The notes: generated from the sequence alone by a model not told the origin. Numbered from the stretch's first letter, positions 15,332-24,489 are shown. The stretch is DNA of 64,000 bases from Streptomyces sp. DSM 110735 (GCF_016482685.1 NZ_JACYHF010000014.1:62001-126000); one strand, 5' to 3'. Made by a program: numbers and translations.

Positions 15332-16399
15332 TTGAACAGCCTCAACTTCCGCATGCCCGCACGCCGTCTGGCCGCCGTCGCGACCGTCACCGCCCTCACC
15401 GCCGGTCCCGCGGTCCTGGGCGCGGGCACCGCGCACGCCACCGGTCGTCACGGCCACGCCTCCGCCGTCGTCCTGCGCACCGGGCTCGATGTGTCCCTGC
15501 TCCACAAGACCGTGGACGTCCCGCTCCAGGTCACCCTCAACGAGGTCGAGGCGCCCGGCGACGCCGACCGCACCGCCCTCACGGCCCGGCTCGACGGGGT
15601 GAACGGAGACCGTCCCTTCTCCGTCCTCGGCGCCGAGGTCGCCCGAGCGCACGCCACCGCCAATGCCGAGCGCGCCGAGGGCTCCGTACGACTGGTCCAC
15701 GCCCGCGTGCACGTCCCCGGGCTGCCGCTGCTGTCCCTCATCGAGGTCGGCACGGTCACCGCCCGCGCCACCTGCGAGGCGGGGGAGCGACCGGAAGCCG
15801 TCGCCAACGTCCTCGGCGGCGTCACCGTCCTCGGCAAGCACGTCAACCTCACGGCGGGCGGTCCGTCCATCGTCAAGGTCCCCGGTGTCGGTGAGGTCCG
15901 CCTCGACCTCTCCCAGCGCCACACCACCTCCCGCACGGCCGCCGCCACCGCCCTCGAACTCAAGGTCTCCGTCAACCCGTTGCGGCTCAACGTCGCGGAG
16001 GTCGAGGGCACGGTGACGCTGGCGAAGGCGACCTGCGAGACGCCTCGCGGCGGCTGGGGCGGCGGCGGTCACGGAGGCGGCGGTCACGGGCACGACGGTG
16101 GCCAGGTCCCGCCCCCGCCGAAGACGGACGAGCCGGGCGACGACGACGAGCCGACCGCCAGCACACCCCCGAGCGACGGCGGCACGGCCCCGAGCACCAA
16201 GCCCGCCCCGTCGTCCTCCGACACCGCCTCTCCCGCCCCCGCCAAGCCCGCCTCCGACGTGAAGCCCCAGGGCGGCACCAAGAGCGACCTCGCGGAAACG
16301 GGCGCCAGCTCCTCCACCCCCTATCTGGCAGGCGGCGCACTGGCGTTGCTGCTGCTGGGCGGCGGAGCGGCGGTGCTGGCACGGCGTCGGCGGGGCTGA
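15332..16399 (+). CDS. LAETG-anchored cell-surface protein (SCO1860 type, sortase E substrate)
   Basis: A 355-residue secreted protein. A signal peptide (RRLAAVATVTALTAGPAVLG, then a cut near AHA-TG) leads to a folded region of about 200 residues with two Cys (TARATCEAGE and LAKATCETP). A Gly/His and Pro/Ser/Thr-rich stalk follows, then LAETG (about 320-324), a hydrophobic helix and a basic RRRRG end. LAXTG is the class E sortase signal of streptomycetes. The start was taken as TTG at 15332 because a GGGAG site lies nine bases upstream, while the ATG at 15353 has none. The function of the wall-anchored domain is not known. Confidence 0.9.
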   Translation: MNSLNFRMPARRLAAVATVTALTAGPAVLGAGTAHATGRHGHASAVVLRTGLDVSLLHKTVDVPLQVTLNEVEAPGDADRTALTARLDGVNGDRPFSVLGAEVARAHATANAERAEGSVRLVHARVHVPGLPLLSLIEVGTVTARATCEAGERPEAVANVLGGVTVLGKHVNLTAGGPSIVKVPGVGEVRLDLSQRHTTSRTAAATALELKVSVNPLRLNVAEVEGTVTLAKATCETPRGGWGGGGHGGGGHGHDGGQVPPPPKTDEPGDDDEPTASTPPSDGGTAPSTKPAPSSSDTASPAPAKPASDVKPQGGTKSDLAETGASSSTPYLAGGALALLLLGGGAAVLARRRRG

Positions 16400-16425
16400 C
16401 GAACGACCCGGTTTCCTGGGCGAGT

Positions 16426-16464
16426 TGGCCCGGTGCCGCCGAACGAATCGGCGGTACCGGGCCA
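16426..16464. terminator. Convergent-gene terminator hairpin
   Basis: A 17-base arm at 16426-16442 pairs with 16448-16464 (one mismatch, five-base loop). It lies between the stop of the surface-protein gene and the stop of the last cobalamin gene, so it can end both transcripts. Confidence 0.85.
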
Positions 16465-16499
16465 CGCGCTTTGTCCGACTGGAGTAACCGCCAGGAGCG

Positions 16500-17561
16500 C
16501 TAGCCCGCTTGGCTCAGAACGGTGCCGAGTGCCGTCAGGAATCCCGCTGTCGTGGCCGCGTCGCGTACCGCCACCCGTACCCACTCCGCCCCGAGACCGG
16601 GGAAGGTGTCGCCCCGGCGGACCGCGTAGCCCAAGTCCCGCAGCCGTGACCGTACTTCGGCTGCCCCGGGAATCCGGGCCAGCACGAACGGCGCCTCCGC
16701 TGGGCCGGTCACCTCCACGCCCCGCTCCGCCAACCCCTTGACCAGGAACTCCCGGTCCACGGCGATCTGACGGGCAGCCGATTCCGCCTCCGTGACAGCC
16801 CGGGGTGTGACGCAGACCCGTGCCGCCACCAGTGCGGGTGTGGAGACCGCCCATAGGGGCTGAGCACGCTCAAGCCGGGAGATGATCTCCGGTTCCGCGA
16901 GGACATAGCCGATCCGGAGTCCGGCGAGCCCCCATGTCTTGGTCAGGCTCCGCAGCACCACCAGCCCCGGCACATCGCACCGCCCCGCCAGGGACTCCCG
17001 CTCACCCGGGACCGCGTCCATGAACGCCTCGTCCACGACCAGCGTCCGCCCGGGGCGGGCGAGCCGCAGCAGCGCGGACGCGGGGTGGAGTACGGACGTC
17101 GGGTTGGTCGGGTTGCCGACCACCACCAGGTCCGCGTCCTCGGGGACGAGCCCGGGGTCCAGCCGGAAGCCGTCCCGCTCCCGGAGCAGCACACGGTCGA
17201 CGGTGTGCCCCGCGTCCCGCAGCGCCGCCTCCGGCTCCGTGAACTGGGGATGCACGACCACCGGACGCCGTACCTTCAGCGCCCGCGCCAGCAGGACGAA
17301 CGCCTCCGCCGCCCCGGCGGTCAGCAGCACCCGCTCCACCGGCAGCCCGTGCCGCGCGGCGACCGCCGCCCGCGCGGCACGCCCGTCCGGGTAGGTCGCC
17401 AGGGAGGACAGCGACGCGGCGATCTCCTCGCGGAGCCACAGCGGAGGCGTCCCCGTGCGGACGTTGACCGCGAGGTCGATCAGGTCCGCGCCGTCGTCGC
17501 GGACCTCCGCGTCACCGTGGTGGCGCAGGTCCGGGGCGCCGCCGTCCTCCTCAGTGGGCAT
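16500..17561 (-). CDS. Rv2231c-type PLP protein, CobC-like (threonine-phosphate decarboxylase relative)
   Basis: A 353-residue class I/II aminotransferase-fold protein. The key features are GNPTNPT (150-156), the PLP Asp in LVVDEAFMDA (about 177), and the Schiff-base Lys208 in RSLTKTWGLAGLRIGYVLA. The family includes CobC/CobD enzymes that make (R)-1-amino-2-propanol phosphate for the cobalamin side arm, and histidinol-phosphate aminotransferases. Its place as the last gene of the cobalamin cluster favours the former. The start is uncertain: ATG at 17561 overlaps the previous gene by 11 bases, and further ATGs exist at 17582, 17597 and 17615. Confidence 0.82.
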   Translation of the reverse strand: MPTEEDGGAPDLRHHGDAEVRDDGADLIDLAVNVRTGTPPLWLREEIAASLSSLATYPDGRAARAAVAARHGLPVERVLLTAGAAEAFVLLARALKVRRPVVVHPQFTEPEAALRDAGHTVDRVLLRERDGFRLDPGLVPEDADLVVVGNPTNPTSVLHPASALLRLARPGRTLVVDEAFMDAVPGERESLAGRCDVPGLVVLRSLTKTWGLAGLRIGYVLAEPEIISRLERAQPLWAVSTPALVAARVCVTPRAVTEAESAARQIAVDREFLVKGLAERGVEVTGPAEAPFVLARIPGAAEVRSRLRDLGYAVRRGDTFPGLGAEWVRVAVRDAATTAGFLTALGTVLSQAG

Positions 17562-18486
17562 GGCTGTGGGTGTGTCCGCCATGGTGGTGGTGCCCATGTC
17601 CGTGGCCGTGACCATGGCTGTCGGACCCGTCGTCGTCCGGGTGGAAGTGCGGCTGCTGGGGGAGCCCCACCTTGTCCTCGAAGCCGGGCAGCGCGATCCG
17701 GTACACGCAGGAGTCGCAGTTCATCCGCAGATCCCCGCGCACCGCCTCCTCGTACCGCTCCAGGACAAGGTCCAGCAGCTCCGGCTCGGGACCGATGACG
17801 TCGGCCGAGCGGACCTCGGTGTCCGGGTGGGCGGCGGACCACTCCTCGGTCTGGCGCCGTACGCGGTCCGGGAGGATGCCGGTGAAGAGGAAGTACGGCA
17901 GGACGACGATCCGCCGCGCCCCCAGTCGCGCGCACCGGTCGAGTCCGCTCGGCACGTCCGGCGCCGCGAGCGAGACGAACGCCGTCTCCACGGCGGCGAA
18001 TCCGCGTCCCTCCCACAGCAGCCGCGCCGCCTTGCACACCTCGGCGTTGGCGTCCGGGTCGGTGGAGCCGCGCCCCACGAGGAGCACGGTGACGTCACTC
18101 CGGTCGGTGCCCGCGAGGGCTTCGTCCAGGCGGCGTTCCAGCACCCGCAGCAGGGCGGGGTGCGGGCCGAGGGGGCGGCCGTAGGTGTACGTCAGACCCG
18201 GGTGCCGTTCCTTCTCGCGGGCCAGCGCGGCGGGTATGTCGCCCTTGGCGTGCCCGGCGGAGACCAGCATCAGCGGTACGGCGGCGAACTTGCGCACCCC
18301 CCGCTCGACCAGCTCGGCGACGGCCTCGCCGAGCGGGGGCGGGGACAGCTCGATGAAGCCCCCCGCCACGGGCAGTTCGGGGCGACGACGGCCCAACTCC
18401 CTCACGAAGTCACGGAATGCCTCGGCTCCGGCCTCGTCCCGGGTGCCGTGTCCGGCGACGAGCAGGGCGGGCGGCTGGGTGGTCAC
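17551..18486 (-). CDS. CbiX/SirB-type sirohydrochlorin chelatase with His-rich tail
   Basis: A 311-residue protein made of two CbiX-like halves: the first starts LLVAGHGTRDEAGAEAF with the metal His at 13, the second around VTVLLVGRGSTDPDAN. Enzymes of this class insert cobalt (or ferrous iron for siroheme) into sirohydrochlorin. The C-terminal 27 residues are dominated by alternating His-Gly and His runs, a metal-storage or delivery tail. The GTG start overlaps the cobH stop (GTGA), with GAGGAG five bases upstream. It sits between cobH and the CobC-like gene. Cobalt is the likely metal from context, but siroheme synthesis is not excluded. Confidence 0.88.
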   Translation of the reverse strand: MTTQPPALLVAGHGTRDEAGAEAFRDFVRELGRRRPELPVAGGFIELSPPPLGEAVAELVERGVRKFAAVPLMLVSAGHAKGDIPAALAREKERHPGLTYTYGRPLGPHPALLRVLERRLDEALAGTDRSDVTVLLVGRGSTDPDANAEVCKAARLLWEGRGFAAVETAFVSLAAPDVPSGLDRCARLGARRIVVLPYFLFTGILPDRVRRQTEEWSAAHPDTEVRSADVIGPEPELLDLVLERYEEAVRGDLRMNCDSCVYRIALPGFEDKVGLPQQPHFHPDDDGSDSHGHGHGHGHHHHGGHTHSHAH

Positions 18487-19070
18487 TGTTTCTCCTCGGG
18501 GGAAATCGGTTGGTACAGCAGGGCGTTGAGCGCGGCGGCGGCCACCGCCGAACCGCCCTTCTCGGAGACGTTGCTCACGGCGGGCAGCCCGCTCGCGCGC
18601 AGCGCCTCCTTGGACTCGGCCGCGCCGACGAAGCCGACGGGCAGACCGATGACGAGCGCCGGGTCGGCGTCCAGGGTCAGCAACTCCTCCAGGGCGGTCG
18701 GCGCACAGCCGATCACCCACAGGGCGCCGGGTCCGACCTCCTCGTACGCGAGCCGCACGGCGTGCGCCGAACGGGTCAGTCCGGGACCGGACTCGGCGTC
18801 CTTCAGACGGCAGACGGTCTCGCGCCGGGTGATCCCCGCCGCGACCATCTCCACGTCCACCACGACGGGCGCCCCCGCGTGCAGCGCGGCATGTCCGCGC
18901 GCGAGGTCGGACTCGGCCAGGACGAGATCCGTCGCGTAGTCGAGATCGGCGGCGGAGTGGATCACCCGCTCCACCACCGCCCTGGTCAGCAAGGGGAGTT
19001 CAGAGGTGTCCAGGCGGGCGCGCAGCCGCCGGAAGGACTCCTGTTCGATGGGATGGACCACACGGTTCAC
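18483..19070 (-). CDS. cobH: Precorrin-8X methylmutase CobH/CbiC
   Basis: A 195-residue enzyme that moves the C-11 methyl group to C-12, giving hydrogenobyrinic acid (or the cobalt form). The catalytic His is expected at 38 in VERVIHSAADLDYATDL, and ITRRETVCRLKD and IGLPVGFVGAAESKEAL are family blocks. The GTG start at 19070 overlaps the preceding stop (GTGA) and the stop overlaps the next start, so it is tightly coupled in the cluster. The length is normal for the family. Confidence 0.95.
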   Translation of the reverse strand: MNRVVHPIEQESFRRLRARLDTSELPLLTRAVVERVIHSAADLDYATDLVLAESDLARGHAALHAGAPVVVDVEMVAAGITRRETVCRLKDAESGPGLTRSAHAVRLAYEEVGPGALWVIGCAPTALEELLTLDADPALVIGLPVGFVGAAESKEALRASGLPAVSNVSEKGGSAVAAAALNALLYQPISPEEKQ

Positions 19071-20761
19071 CGGGCACCCTCCTCGGCGCTCGCCTGCCAG
19101 CGGTAGCCGCGCGGGGTCACCATGCGCCCGGCGATCTCCCGGGTCGCGGTGTTGCCCACGGTCACCACGGTCATCATGTCCACGGACGCCGGGTCGAGCG
19201 CGGCCAGCGTGGTCACCCGGCTGGACTCGTCGGGGCGCGAGGCGTTGCGGACCACCCCGACCGGGGTGGAAGGCGCCCGGTGTTCCGCCAACGCCGCCAG
19301 CGCCTTGGGGAGTTGCCAGTCACGGCCGCGCGAGCGCGGGTTGTAGAACGTCACCACGAGGTCCGACTCCGCCGCCGCGCGCACCCGTCGCTCGATGACC
19401 TCCCACGGCGTGTGCAGGTCGGACAGGCTGATCGACACATGGTCGTGGCCCAGCGGCGCGCCGAGCAGCGCCCCCGCCGCAAGCGCCGCCGTCACCCCCG
19501 GCACGCCCACCACGTCGATGTCGTCGGACGCCTCCGCGAGCGCCGGGGACGCCATCGCGTACACCCCTGCGTCCCCGCTGCCGATCAGCGCCACCGCGTG
19601 TCCGGCGCGCGCCTGAGCGACAGCCGTCCGCGCCCGCTCCTCCTCCGCGCCGAGCCCCGACTCCAGCACCCGGGTGCCCGGACGCAGCAGATCGCGGATC
19701 TGGTCCACGTACTGGTCGAGCCCCACCAGCACCGAGGCGCGCCGCAGTTCGGCCACCGCGCGCGGCGTGACCAGGTCCCGGGCGCCGGGACCGAGCCCCA
19801 CCACCGCGAGCCGCCCGCGCGCCGGACGCCGTACGACCGCACAGGTCGCCATCGCCGGACTGCCCGCCGACTTCCGCTTGGGCACGAGGAGTTCACCTCC
19901 GCCGAGCAGCGCCGCCGCCTCCGCGACGGACGGGGTGCCGACCGCCGCGAGGGGCGCGTCGGACGGATTCGGCACGGCGACGCCCGCCAACTCCTCTGCC
20001 GTATAAGTGATCAGCGGAACGCCCAGCCGCTCGGCGGCGCCCACGAGCCCCGGCTCCTCCGACTTGGCGTCCACCGTGGCCAGTTGAGTCACCGACCGCA
20101 CCGACAGCCCCGCCTCCGCGAGCGCCGACCCGATCAGCTCCAGCACCTCGTCCACGGGCGCGCCCCGCGAGGCACCCACCCCGACCACCAGCGACGGGGG
20201 ACGCAACAGCACCTCACGCGGGCCCGGTTCGACGGCACGGTCGGTGAGCCGTACCGTGTACGCCCCGCGCTCCGCCACCGGCAGCGGAGCCAGCGGCCAC
20301 GCCAACTCCGCCTCCAGAGCCACCGGTTCGCCGTCCAGCAGCGCCCGCGACACCGCCGCCACCGCGCCCTCGACGGGCAGCCCCAGCGTGTCCAGCCCGG
20401 CGACACCCACCGCGTCCGTCGCGGTCGTCACCACCGGCTCCGCACCCAGCAACTCACCCACCGCACCGGCGAGTTCATTGGCACCGCCCGCGTGCCCGCC
20501 GAGCAGCGACACCGCGAACCGGCCACCCTCGTCCACGCACACCACACCCGGATCGGCCGCCTTGTCCCCGAGCAGCGGCGCCACCAGACGCACCACCGCG
20601 CCCGTCGCCAGGAAGCACACGAGCTGCTCGCACTCCGCGAACGCGGCGCGCACCGCGTCCCCGACCGGGCCCTCGTACACCCGGGTACGGTCCGGCCACG
20701 CCGCCGCAAGGCGGTCCCGCGCCGCAGCCCCCGCCGAGGTGGCGGAAATCAGGCCGATCAC
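19067..20761 (-). CDS. cobJ: Fused CbiG / precorrin-3B C17-methyltransferase CobJ
   Basis: A 564-residue bifunctional protein. Residues 1 to about 310 are CbiG-like (LISATSAGAAARDRLA, LLGGHAGGANELAGAVG, VVGVGASRGAPVDEV); that family opens the lactone ring of cobalt-precorrin-5A in the cobalt-early route. After a Pro/Arg linker, residues about 325-560 are the tetrapyrrole methyltransferase CobJ/CbiH (LAVVGLGPGARDLVTPRA, ALIGSGDAGVYAMASP, VTFYNPRSRGRDWQLP), which methylates C-17 and contracts the ring. The GTG start overlaps the cobL stop. The CbiG-CobJ fusion is seen in actinobacteria; whether the CbiG half is active here is not known. Confidence 0.93.
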   Translation of the reverse strand: MIGLISATSAGAAARDRLAAAWPDRTRVYEGPVGDAVRAAFAECEQLVCFLATGAVVRLVAPLLGDKAADPGVVCVDEGGRFAVSLLGGHAGGANELAGAVGELLGAEPVVTTATDAVGVAGLDTLGLPVEGAVAAVSRALLDGEPVALEAELAWPLAPLPVAERGAYTVRLTDRAVEPGPREVLLRPPSLVVGVGASRGAPVDEVLELIGSALAEAGLSVRSVTQLATVDAKSEEPGLVGAAERLGVPLITYTAEELAGVAVPNPSDAPLAAVGTPSVAEAAALLGGGELLVPKRKSAGSPAMATCAVVRRPARGRLAVVGLGPGARDLVTPRAVAELRRASVLVGLDQYVDQIRDLLRPGTRVLESGLGAEEERARTAVAQARAGHAVALIGSGDAGVYAMASPALAEASDDIDVVGVPGVTAALAAGALLGAPLGHDHVSISLSDLHTPWEVIERRVRAAAESDLVVTFYNPRSRGRDWQLPKALAALAEHRAPSTPVGVVRNASRPDESSRVTTLAALDPASVDMMTVVTVGNTATREIAGRMVTPRGYRWQASAEEGAR

Positions 20762-22017
20762 TGAACTGCTCCTTCGTTCGGCCGCGGGGCACGCTCGCCC
20801 CACAGCAGGAAAACGGGGTTGGTGGCCGCGAGCCGGGTCACGTCACCGGGCAGCGGTGCCAGCCGCGAGGACTGCAACAGCACGCCGTCACAGCCGAATC
20901 CGGCCCGCGCGAGCGCCGCGCGCGCCTCGGGCACCCGGTCCAGCGCCGCCATCGCGACCACGACCGTGCGCCGCGCCCGCCGCGCGCACGCCTCGACCAC
21001 CGCGCCCAGCTCACGCCCCCCGCCGCCGACGAACACGGCGTCGGGGTCGTCGTCCAGACCGGCCAGCGCCTCCGGAGCCGTACCGTGCACCACGGACACG
21101 TCCACGTCATGGGCGCGCGCGTTGGCGCGGACCCGCTCGCAGCCGTCCTCGGTCTTCTCCACCGCGACCACGGCCGCGCCGAGGCGCGCGCACTCCACCG
21201 CCACCGAGCCCGACCCCGCGCCCACGTCCCACACCAGATCGCCGGGGCGCGGTCCGAGCCGGGCGAGCGCGAGCGCCCGCACCTCGAACTTGGTGATCAT
21301 CGAGTCCCGGTGCGCGAACGCGTCCTCCTCCAGCGCCCAGCGCCCCGGTCCGACGGCAGGACCCGCCATCGTGCGCGGTCCCCGGGGCGCCCGGGACTCG
21401 TCCAGACACAGCACCACGTTCACCGCCGTGCCCCAGTCCCGCCGGGCAGCCTCGGCGGGCGTCACCCGCTCCACCCGCTCGTCCTCCGGCTCACCGAGGG
21501 CGCTCACCACGACCAGCGTCCGACCGCTGCCGGCCAGCCGGGCACCCAGCTCGGCGGGACCCGACCCCGGTCCGGTCAGCACGGCGACCTTCGGATACGC
21601 CCGGCACAACTGCACCGCCGTACGCGGATCACGCCCGTGCGCGCTCACCACCACCGCGTCGTCCCAGGTCAGCCCCAGCCGCGCGAACGCCCCGGCCACC
21701 GAGGACACCCCGGGTCGCACGTCGAGGCGCTCCGGACCGAACCGCTCGGCCAGCACCCGCACGATCCCGAAGAACCCGGGGTCGCCGGAAGCCAGCACGA
21801 CCACCGGCAGGTCCTTGGCCAGGGTCTCGGCGATCGCGTCCAGGGCGGGGGAGAGGGAGCCGAGGGCGATGCGCCGTACGTCCTCGGGGAGACCGGCGGC
21901 GTCCAGATGGCGTTGGCCACCGACGACCAGCGCGGCCTGGGCGAGGACGTCCGCCGTAAGGGGCGCGCCGGTGCCGGTGCCGACGACCGTGATCAGCGGG
22001 GCGACCGACGCGGTCAA
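20758..22017 (-). CDS. cobL: Precorrin-6Y methyltransferase CobL (CbiE-CbiT fusion)
   Basis: A 419-residue bifunctional enzyme. The N-terminal half is a CbiE-type tetrapyrrole methyltransferase (LITVVGTGTGAPLTADVL, LASGDPGFFGIVRVL), methylating C-5. The C-terminal half is CbiT (GDLVWDVGAGSGSVAVECAR), methylating C-15 and removing the C-12 acetate carboxyl. TTG at 22017 is taken as the start because it forms a TTGA overlap with the cobM stop, matching the coupling of its neighbours; the frame upstream lies inside cobM and shows no homology. Confidence 0.94.
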   Translation of the reverse strand: MTASVAPLITVVGTGTGAPLTADVLAQAALVVGGQRHLDAAGLPEDVRRIALGSLSPALDAIAETLAKDLPVVVLASGDPGFFGIVRVLAERFGPERLDVRPGVSSVAGAFARLGLTWDDAVVVSAHGRDPRTAVQLCRAYPKVAVLTGPGSGPAELGARLAGSGRTLVVVSALGEPEDERVERVTPAEAARRDWGTAVNVVLCLDESRAPRGPRTMAGPAVGPGRWALEEDAFAHRDSMITKFEVRALALARLGPRPGDLVWDVGAGSGSVAVECARLGAAVVAVEKTEDGCERVRANARAHDVDVSVVHGTAPEALAGLDDDPDAVFVGGGGRELGAVVEACARRARRTVVVAMAALDRVPEARAALARAGFGCDGVLLQSSRLAPLPGDVTRLAATNPVFLLWGERAPRPNEGAVQ

Positions 22018-22886
22018 CTGCTCGCCCCCCGCTCCCGCAGCGCCCGCCGCGCCTGGGGGTCCGCCTTGCGGAAGCCGTGGAAGTGACCGGGGTGGTAGAG
22101 GTGCGAGCGGGTGCCGTGGGCGTCCAGGGCGGCGCCGATCAGGAACAGCGTGTGCTTCCACAGCCGGTGCTCCTTGACCGTCTCCTCCAGCGTGCCGATG
22201 GTGCAGCGCACCACCAGCTCCTCCGGCCAGGTCACCTGATGGGCGACCACCACCGGTGTGCTCGTCGGATAACCGCCCTCCAGTAGCTCCCGCACCAACT
22301 GGCCGCTGCGCGCCGCCGACAGGAACACCGCCATGGTCGTCCCGTGCCGGGCGAACTCCCGTACCTCCTCACCCGGCGGCATCGGCGTCTTGCCGCCGCC
22401 GAGCCGGGTCAGGATCACCGACTGCGCCACCTCGGGGATCGTCAGCTCGCGCCCCGCGAGCGCGGCCACCGCCGAGAACGACGACACGCCCGGCACGATC
22501 TCCGTCGCGATCCCGATCTCCGCGCACCGGTCGAGCTGCTCCTGGGTACCGCCCCACAGCGAGGGGTCGCCCGAGTGCACACGGGCCACCTTGAGCCCCT
22601 CGGCCAGGGCGCGCCGGTACACCGCCACCACGTCCTCCAGGGACAGCGCGGCCGAGTCCAGGACCTCCGCGTCCGCCCGCGCGTGCTCCAGGACCTCCGC
22701 CCGGACCAGGCTCGCCGCCCAGATCACCACGTCCGCCTCGGCGATCGCGCGGGCGGCGCGGAAGGTCAGCAGATCGGCGGCGCCGGGACCGGCACCGACG
22801 AAGGTCACCTTGCCGGTGGGGGCGGGGGCGGCGGCTGAGGGCTCGGCCACGGGGGCGTCCTGCGGCGCGGGCTGGGGCTCGGCCAT
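22014..22886 (-). CDS. cobM: Precorrin-4 C11-methyltransferase CobM
   Basis: A 290-residue SAM-dependent enzyme of the tetrapyrrole methyltransferase fold. The SAM and substrate region shows VTFVGAGPGAADLLTFRAA, VARVHSGDPSLWGGTQEQL and IVPGVSSFSAVAALAGREL. A Pro/Ala-rich extension of about 25 residues precedes the domain and the C-terminus is also extended. The ATG at 22886 has a GAGGACC site. It starts a second run of cobalamin genes, divergent from the ZIP gene across a 110-base gap that may hold promoters for both. Confidence 0.94.
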   Translation of the reverse strand: MAEPQPAPQDAPVAEPSAAAPAPTGKVTFVGAGPGAADLLTFRAARAIAEADVVIWAASLVRAEVLEHARADAEVLDSAALSLEDVVAVYRRALAEGLKVARVHSGDPSLWGGTQEQLDRCAEIGIATEIVPGVSSFSAVAALAGRELTIPEVAQSVILTRLGGGKTPMPPGEEVREFARHGTTMAVFLSAARSGQLVRELLEGGYPTSTPVVVAHQVTWPEELVVRCTIGTLEETVKEHRLWKHTLFLIGAALDAHGTRSHLYHPGHFHGFRKADPQARRALRERGASS

Positions 22887-22996
22887 GGGGAAAGGTCCTC
22901 TCGTACGAAAAGAAGTGAGGGAAATGTCAGGGTCTGCGGAGGTTTCACAGGCGTCGGATGTGCGCGGAGGGCCCTTCATCGGATACCAAGGTCGTT

Positions 22997-23731
22997 ATGG
23001 CGGTCCTCGTCGCGCTCGGCGCGTTTGTGATGACGCTGGCCGGCGGCTGGACGGCACAGCGTGTGACCGACCGTCGCCACCTGGTGCTGGGCCTGGCGGG
23101 CGGTCTGATGCTGGGCGTGGTCGGCCTCGACCTGCTGCCGGAGGCGCTGCACGCGGCCGGCCGCGAGGTCTTCGGCGTACCCGCCGCCCTGCTGCTCTTC
23201 GTCGGCGGATTCCTGCTGGCCCATCTGGTGGAACGTCTCCTCGCCGCGCGCCAGGCCGCGCACGGCGGGGAGGAGCACGACCACCACCGCGCCCCCGAGG
23301 TCGGTCTCACGGCAGCCGCCGCGATGGTCGGCCACAGCCTCATGGACGGCGTGGCCATCGGCGCCGCCTTCCAGGTCGGCGGCGGCATGGGTCTCTCCGT
23401 CGCCCTCGCCGTCATCGCGCACGACTTCGCCGACGGCTTCAACACCTTCACCATCACGAGCCTCTACGGCAACGCCCGCCGCCGCGCCGTCGCCATGCTC
23501 GTCGCCGACGCCTGCGCACCCCTGCTGGGCGCCCTGTCCACGGTCTTCGTGCACATCCCCGAGCCCCTGCTCGGCGGCTACCTCGGTCTCTTCAGCGGCG
23601 CCCTGCTCTACCTCGCCGCGGCGGAGATCCTCCCCGAGGCGCACCACGACCACCCGGCGCGCTCGACGCTGCTGTGCACGGTGGCGGGGGCGGCGTTCAT
23701 CTGGCTGGTGGTGGGTCTGTCGGGCGGCTGA
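22997..23731 (+). CDS. ZIP-family divalent metal transporter
   Basis: A 244-residue membrane protein with about eight hydrophobic segments. The metal-binding helices carry GHSLMDGVAIGAAF and AHDFADGFNTF, and a His/Glu-rich loop (GGEEHDHHRAPE) lies between the third and fourth helices; AEILPEAHHDH is near the end. ZIP proteins bring zinc, and sometimes iron, manganese or cobalt, into the cytosol. This is the only plus-strand gene inside the cobalamin cluster, between cobI and cobM, so cobalt supply is an attractive guess without direct proof. The ATG at 22997 follows an AAGG site at five bases. Confidence 0.87.
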   Translation: MAVLVALGAFVMTLAGGWTAQRVTDRRHLVLGLAGGLMLGVVGLDLLPEALHAAGREVFGVPAALLLFVGGFLLAHLVERLLAARQAAHGGEEHDHHRAPEVGLTAAAAMVGHSLMDGVAIGAAFQVGGGMGLSVALAVIAHDFADGFNTFTITSLYGNARRRAVAMLVADACAPLLGALSTVFVHIPEPLLGGYLGLFSGALLYLAAAEILPEAHHDHPARSTLLCTVAGAAFIWLVVGLSGG

Positions 23732-23757
23732 GACCGCTCGCTCCGTACGCGTCCTCC

Positions 23758-24489
23758 TCACAGCTTCCCGCCCCTGCCGCCGTCCCGCCTCGGCGGCGCG
23801 ATCAGGGTCGACAGATACGGCAGCGCGGCGCCGTCCAACTCGGCGGCGGGGCGTATCGACTCCTCCGGCAGACCGAGCGCCGAACCCCACACCGCGTCGT
23901 CGAGGCGGCCGGACTCGCGCAGCGCCTCGGCGACCTCGGCGGCCCGGCGCCCGAACTTGTACGCCACCACCGTGCCGGGACCGGCCAGCGCCTCCTTCAG
24001 TGCGGACTCGCCCGCCGTCACCGGTACGAGGGTCAGCGGCTCGGTGCCCTCCGTCAGTACGGCACCCGACCGCGCCGCCAGGTCCTGCATCGCGGTGATC
24101 CCGGGCACCGTCTCCACCACGACCCCCGGCACCAGCCCGGCGACGGTCTGCGCGAGATAGGTGAACGTCGAGTACACGTTGGGGTCGCCGATGGTCGCGA
24201 ACGCCACGCACCCGTGCGCCGCGAGCAGCTCCGCCACCCGCGTGCCCGCCGCGTCCCACGCCGCCTCCCGGCGCGCCCGGTCGGTCCGCTCGTTCAGCGC
24301 GAACACCACCCGGACCACCTTCGCGGCGTCCACGTAGTGCAGCACCGTCGCCTCGGCACGCCCCCGCTCCCCGGTGTCCATCACCGGTACGACGACCACG
24401 TCGGCGCCGCGCAGCGCGTTGACCCCCTTGACCGTCACCAGTTCCGGGTCGCCGGGACCCACTCCGACCCCGATCAGCCTGCTGCTCAT
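23758..24489 (-). CDS. cobI: Precorrin-2 C20-methyltransferase CobI
   Basis: A 243-residue SAM enzyme that methylates precorrin-2 (or its cobalt form) at C-20. It shows LIGVGVGPGDPELVTVKGV at the start, FATIGDPNVYSTFTYLAQT in the middle and VETVPGITAMQDLAAR, typical of CobI/CbiL. The ATG overlaps the cobB stop (ATGA) and the stop is 27 bases from the convergent ZIP stop. It ends the first, riboswitch-led block of the cluster. Confidence 0.94.
   Translation of the reverse strand: MSSRLIGVGVGPGDPELVTVKGVNALRGADVVVVPVMDTGERGRAEATVLHYVDAAKVVRVVFALNERTDRARREAAWDAAGTRVAELLAAHGCVAFATIGDPNVYSTFTYLAQTVAGLVPGVVVETVPGITAMQDLAARSGAVLTEGTEPLTLVPVTAGESALKEALAGPGTVVAYKFGRRAAEVAEALRESGRLDDAVWGSALGLPEESIRPAAELDGAALPYLSTLIAPPRRDGGRGGKL

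Noticed and set aside
22887..22996. A second cobalamin riboswitch ahead of cobM
   Set aside because: The minus-strand sequence has no B12 box and too little length for the aptamer.
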